From: Aphanocapsa sp. GSE-SYN-MK-11-07L
Lineage (GTDB): Bacteria; Cyanobacteriota; Cyanobacteriia; Thermosynechococcales; Thermosynechococcaceae
DNA: 37,189 nt
NCBI GenBank assembly: GCA_019359715.1
Contig: JAHHGS010000115.1
Location: 1-37,189, forward strand
Reading direction: 5' to 3'
The translations under genes were made by a program, and so were the position numbers. Shown here in pieces: positions 35,151-37,189 of the stretch. Below the pieces are notes generated by a model. It was not told where the DNA came from and ran no database searches. It saw nothing but the letters and a program-made list of their open reading frames with translations. The first letter of the stretch is position 1. Every line of letters begins with the position of its first letter.

Positions 35151-35378
35151 ATGCTTGTCAATATTCTGACCGGAGTTTGGGTCTTTTCAGCGATCGGGAT
35201 TGTCGTGCTGGTGCTGCTGCATAGTCCGAAGGGTGATGGACTTGGCTCATTGGGTGGGCAGGCTCAACTTTTTACTAGCAATAAGAGCGCTGAAGTCACC
35301 CTTAACCGCGTTACTTGGACACTAACAATTCTGTTCATGGGCTTAACCACAGTTTTGAGCGCAGGCTGGTTGGGGTAG
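35151..35378 (+). CDS. secG: SecG preprotein translocase subunit
   Basis: The start is ATG 35151 (MLVNILTGVWVFSAIGIVVLVLLHSPKGDGLGSLGG), 34 bases after gpmI. The 75-residue protein has two membrane helices and the SecG loop (GDGLGSLGGQAQLFTSNKSA) between them. It assists SecYE in moving proteins across the thylakoid and cytoplasmic membranes. Length is normal for cyanobacteria. Confidence 0.92.
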   Translation: MLVNILTGVWVFSAIGIVVLVLLHSPKGDGLGSLGGQAQLFTSNKSAEVTLNRVTWTLTILFMGLTTVLSAGWLG

Positions 35379-35404
35379 CCGATTCTGAATTCTGGATCGA
35401 GATT

Positions 35405-35608
35405 ATGCCTCGGATTAACTTTGATGTTTCCAATGATCTTGACCAGGTAATGACCAAACTGGTTAAAGATACTGGTAGTAGCTCAAAAAGTGAAGTTCTT
35501 CGTCGCGCTATTGCTTTGATGCAGATCGCAGCAGAAGAAAAACAAAAAGGTCGCAAGTTGGTGATCACAGAGCAAGATCGAACTCCAGTCGTAGAGATTT
35601 TGCTCTAG
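35405..35608 (+). CDS. Ribbon-helix-helix (CopG/Arc-like) protein
   Basis: From ATG 35405 the 67-residue protein reads MPRINFDVSNDLDQVMTKLV, then GSSSKSEVLRRAIALMQIAAEEK: a DNA-contacting strand followed by two helices, the ribbon-helix-helix fold. Such small proteins are transcriptional repressors or antitoxins. The tail (RKLVITEQDRTPVVEILL) may be the partner-binding part. A 43-residue membrane peptide frame begins 6 bases after its stop, so this could be the regulatory half of a two-gene unit. Confidence 0.75.
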   Translation: MPRINFDVSNDLDQVMTKLVKDTGSSSKSEVLRRAIALMQIAAEEKQKGRKLVITEQDRTPVVEILL

Positions 35609-35614
35609 CAGAGT

Positions 35615-35746
35615 ATGTCGAGTCAAACTGAAACAGAGGATACATCAGCTCAGTCCACGGTGGATGACAAAAAATGGGCGACTGGTATTATTGCCACAAT
35701 CGTTAGCGGTAGTATTGGTTTTGCAACGGGTAAAGCAATTAGCTAG
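35615..35746 (+). CDS. 43-residue peptide with one small-residue membrane helix
   Basis: ATG 35615 to TAG 35744-35746 encodes MSSQTETEDTSAQSTVDDKK followed by WATGIIATIVSGSIGFATGK and AIS. The acidic, Ser/Thr-rich amino terminus is followed by a Gly/Ala/Ser-spaced hydrophobic segment suited to helix packing. It begins 6 bases after the RHH gene, and its 3' part overlaps the start region of the zincin gene in another frame. No family recognised. Small membrane toxins look like this, but so do many neutral peptides. Confidence 0.5.
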   Translation: MSSQTETEDTSAQSTVDDKKWATGIIATIVSGSIGFATGKAIS

Positions 35747-36494
35747 ATCGTTTAAGACCTTAAGAGGTGCTCAAAAACGACTAATTTGGAGACAGGGGCA
35801 GAAAACGCTGCTGGCTTTATCAGTTTTGCTTTGTCTACTATCGTCTGCTAGCTTGAGTTCTGCGATTTCAGTCAAAAACGATCAGCCAGTGGTTTTGCCA
35901 CTTGCCCAGGTTCATCCTTTACCTGCTTCCTTGGCGGCGATCGCATCTCCCGCTACCGAGGGCGATTATTTCGATCAAGTCAAACCGATTGATGTTGGGT
36001 ATTTGGTTTGGAGTCAGTTTCCAATTCAGGTTTATATTGCTCCACCCGAAATTAGCAATGCCCAGGCTTGGTTAGCTTCAGCCCAGCAAGCAGTCAAAGA
36101 CTGGCAGGCTTACCTCCCGCTGCAACTCGTGAAAGCCCCAGCGCACGCCAATATTACAATTCAGGCGACGGCACCTCAGCAGCGCAGTGGCAGCCGCGTC
36201 CGATCGGCGGAAACTACCTATCAAATTTTTGTTAACGATCAGGGTATTCTCAGCCAGCGCTTCACCGTCATGGTGCGCCCAAATCAGACGCCGCAGTACG
36301 TGTTAGCCGCGCTTCGCCACGAGCTGGGTCATGCGCTAGGGATCTGGGGGCATAGCCCAGTCAATACAGATGTGCTCTATTTTGCGCAGGTCAGAACTCC
36401 GCCGCCAATTTCCACCAGAGACATGAATACGCTGCGTCGAGTTTATGAGCAACCGACCCAGTTGGGTTGGCCAGTCACCCGTTCTGCCGACTAA
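35664..36494 (+). CDS. Exported zinc metalloprotease (matrixin-like zincin)
   Basis: The protein carries LAALRHELGHALGIWGHSP, the HExxHxxGxxH zinc motif of metzincins, near residue 220 of 276, with the usual methionine a little downstream (STRDMNTLRRVYEQP). A hydrophobic segment (TLLALSVLLCLLSSASLSSA) near residue 50 acts as signal peptide or anchor. The start is doubtful: ATG 35664 lies inside the 43-residue peptide frame; TTG at 35715 or 35721 would shorten the leader. Secreted peptidases of this type are common in cyanobacteria, with unknown substrates. A predicted prodomain-like region (SPATEGDYFDQVKPIDVGYL) precedes the catalytic part. Confidence 0.8.
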   Translation: MTKNGRLVLLPQSLAVVLVLQRVKQLARSFKTLRGAQKRLIWRQGQKTLLALSVLLCLLSSASLSSAISVKNDQPVVLPLAQVHPLPASLAAIASPATEGDYFDQVKPIDVGYLVWSQFPIQVYIAPPEISNAQAWLASAQQAVKDWQAYLPLQLVKAPAHANITIQATAPQQRSGSRVRSAETTYQIFVNDQGILSQRFTVMVRPNQTPQYVLAALRHELGHALGIWGHSPVNTDVLYFAQVRTPPPISTRDMNTLRRVYEQPTQLGWPVTRSAD

Positions 36495-36539
36495 AACCTC
36501 TAAGCCTAAACAGACTCGCTGCACCTCTTAGCCGATTGT

Positions 36540-37124
36540 CTATAGATATCGTTGATATCCCCAGGAAACTTCCTGATATATGTTTCCTTGGCCATCAATG
36601 TATGTTTGTTCACGATTGCGGATATCTAAATCTAAGCACTTGAACGCAGTTACTCGATTACCAACAACGCCATAACCACGAACCCAGTCTGTTTGATTAA
36701 TCGCAAAGTTAACAAAACCGATCGCGCTGCAAGCAGATGTGATTGTCGAAGCAATTGAAGTCAATAAAACAGGCGAATTCATGACATTTTCCCCTAGCTG
36801 GTTATTGGCTATCACAATAAAATACTCCTGCGATCGCCCTGAAGGAAAGTTCGCGTAGCCATGTTTACGGGTTTCAGCCCTGACAACCTGAACCCCACGC
36901 ATCTTTTCAAGACGTTTTTTTGAATCTAGAAATGCTTGCTTACAATTATTCTCAGTCATCTGCTGAGCAAGCAGATTTGAGATAGGTGTAAGTCGTGTTT
37001 CACCCGCTTGTGCAGGACTTACAGTTGTCATTAGGATTGTCGAGCTAATCAAAGAAAGCAATCTTTGCTGAAAGACAGAACTTCGGCACCTTGAGTCAGA
37101 ACTTCGGCACCCTCTTAAAAGCAA
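36540..37124 (-). CDS. Secreted hypothetical protein
   Basis: The mature part begins after a signal-like segment RLLSLISSTILMTTVSPAQAG. It contains four cysteines (NNCKQAF, SACSAIG, FKCLDLD and one in the leader) and FPSGRSQEYFIVIANNQLGE and TDWVRGYGVVGNRVTAFKCL, suggesting a small folded extracytoplasmic domain. No family recognised. The frame is open to 37124, but the first ~20 residues are encoded by a 21-bp tandem repeat, so the true start may lie further in, near position 37060-37070. It is convergent with the zincin gene, 45 bases apart. Confidence 0.6.
   Translation of the reverse strand: MLLRGCRSSDSRCRSSVFQQRLLSLISSTILMTTVSPAQAGETRLTPISNLLAQQMTENNCKQAFLDSKKRLEKMRGVQVVRAETRKHGYANFPSGRSQEYFIVIANNQLGENVMNSPVLLTSIASTITSACSAIGFVNFAINQTDWVRGYGVVGNRVTAFKCLDLDIRNREQTYIDGQGNIYQEVSWGYQRYL
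37076..37111. repeat. Tandem 21-bp repeat
   Basis: CAGAACTTCGGCACC occurs at 37076-37090 and again at 37097-37111, a 21-base period, in the leader region of the secreted hypothetical gene. It could be a short tandem array or the edge of a repeat continuing past the window; the sequence beyond (CCCCTGGCAGGGG hairpin near 37126) fits a repeat-rich spacer. Confidence 0.5.
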
Positions 37125-37189
37125 CCCCTGGCAGGGGAGAAAATCGACAGGAAATGGGGGGTTAAATCCAGGCGCTCTCGGATGAACTA

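Noticed and set aside
1-37189. CRISPR arrays, rRNA and tRNA genes
   Set aside because: No regularly spaced 25-40 bp repeats and no cloverleaf-compatible TPsiC/acceptor pairs were seen by eye; GGTTCGATT near 23211 lacks the partner arms.

Overview
The window reads as the chromosome of a cyanobacterium, probably a Leptolyngbya-like or other filamentous/synechococcalean lineage. GCGATCGC (HIP1) octamers are scattered through both genes and spacers. There is a plant-type zeta-carotene desaturase, a cyanobacterial NadD fused to a Nudix/winged-helix module, the gpmI-secG pair, and several cyanobacterium-typical families (YbjN-domain protein, DUF3352, AAA-less M41-type protease). No rRNA, tRNA, CRISPR array, prophage or intact transposon is visible. 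The genus is inferred and not proven.

Left part (1-7.5 kb): an alcohol/formaldehyde dehydrogenase-like gene that has lost its first third; a frameshifted small ORF; an intact CadD-type cadmium transporter lying directly behind the decayed tail of a second CadD copy; then a 1564-residue two-partner-secretion exoprotein ending in a CHAT (caspase-like) protease domain, followed by a 21-bp perfect hairpin and what looks like the worn 3' end of an IS200/IS605 element.

Middle-left (7.5-15.6 kb): an acyltransferase, a RibD-C-type reductase, a possible 29-residue membrane peptide, and a carotenoid neighbourhood: crtQ (zds), its SRPBCC partner, an unrecognised gene and a carotenoid cleavage oxygenase. 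An AAA-less M41-like membrane protease follows, flanked by identical 19-bp repeats.

Middle (15.6-23.4 kb): a tightly packed minus-strand operon (unknown protein, ankyrin repeats, HEAT repeats), NadD-NrtR-like fusion, a zinc-ribbon membrane protein, a divergent pirin/LysR pair with a candidate shared operator, an orphan TauB/SsuB-like ATPase, a YbjN-domain protein, and a 700-bp gene-poor zone with two related hairpins around a probable tnpB remnant.

Right part (23.4-37.2 kb): DUF3352 protein, unknown protein, exonuclease III, secreted protein plus overlapping tyrosine-phosphatase-like gene, metallophosphoesterase, mnmG, small acidic lipoprotein, a FitAB-type toxin-antitoxin pair with a candidate operator, gpmI-secG, a ribbon-helix-helix protein followed by a 43-residue membrane peptide, a secreted zincin and a secreted hypothetical protein. 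Nothing here is proof of an undescribed system. The best leads are the exported CHAT adhesin, the NadD-NrtR fusion, the RHH/small-membrane-peptide/zincin cluster, the unknown-ANK-HEAT operon, and the small hairpin repeat family.
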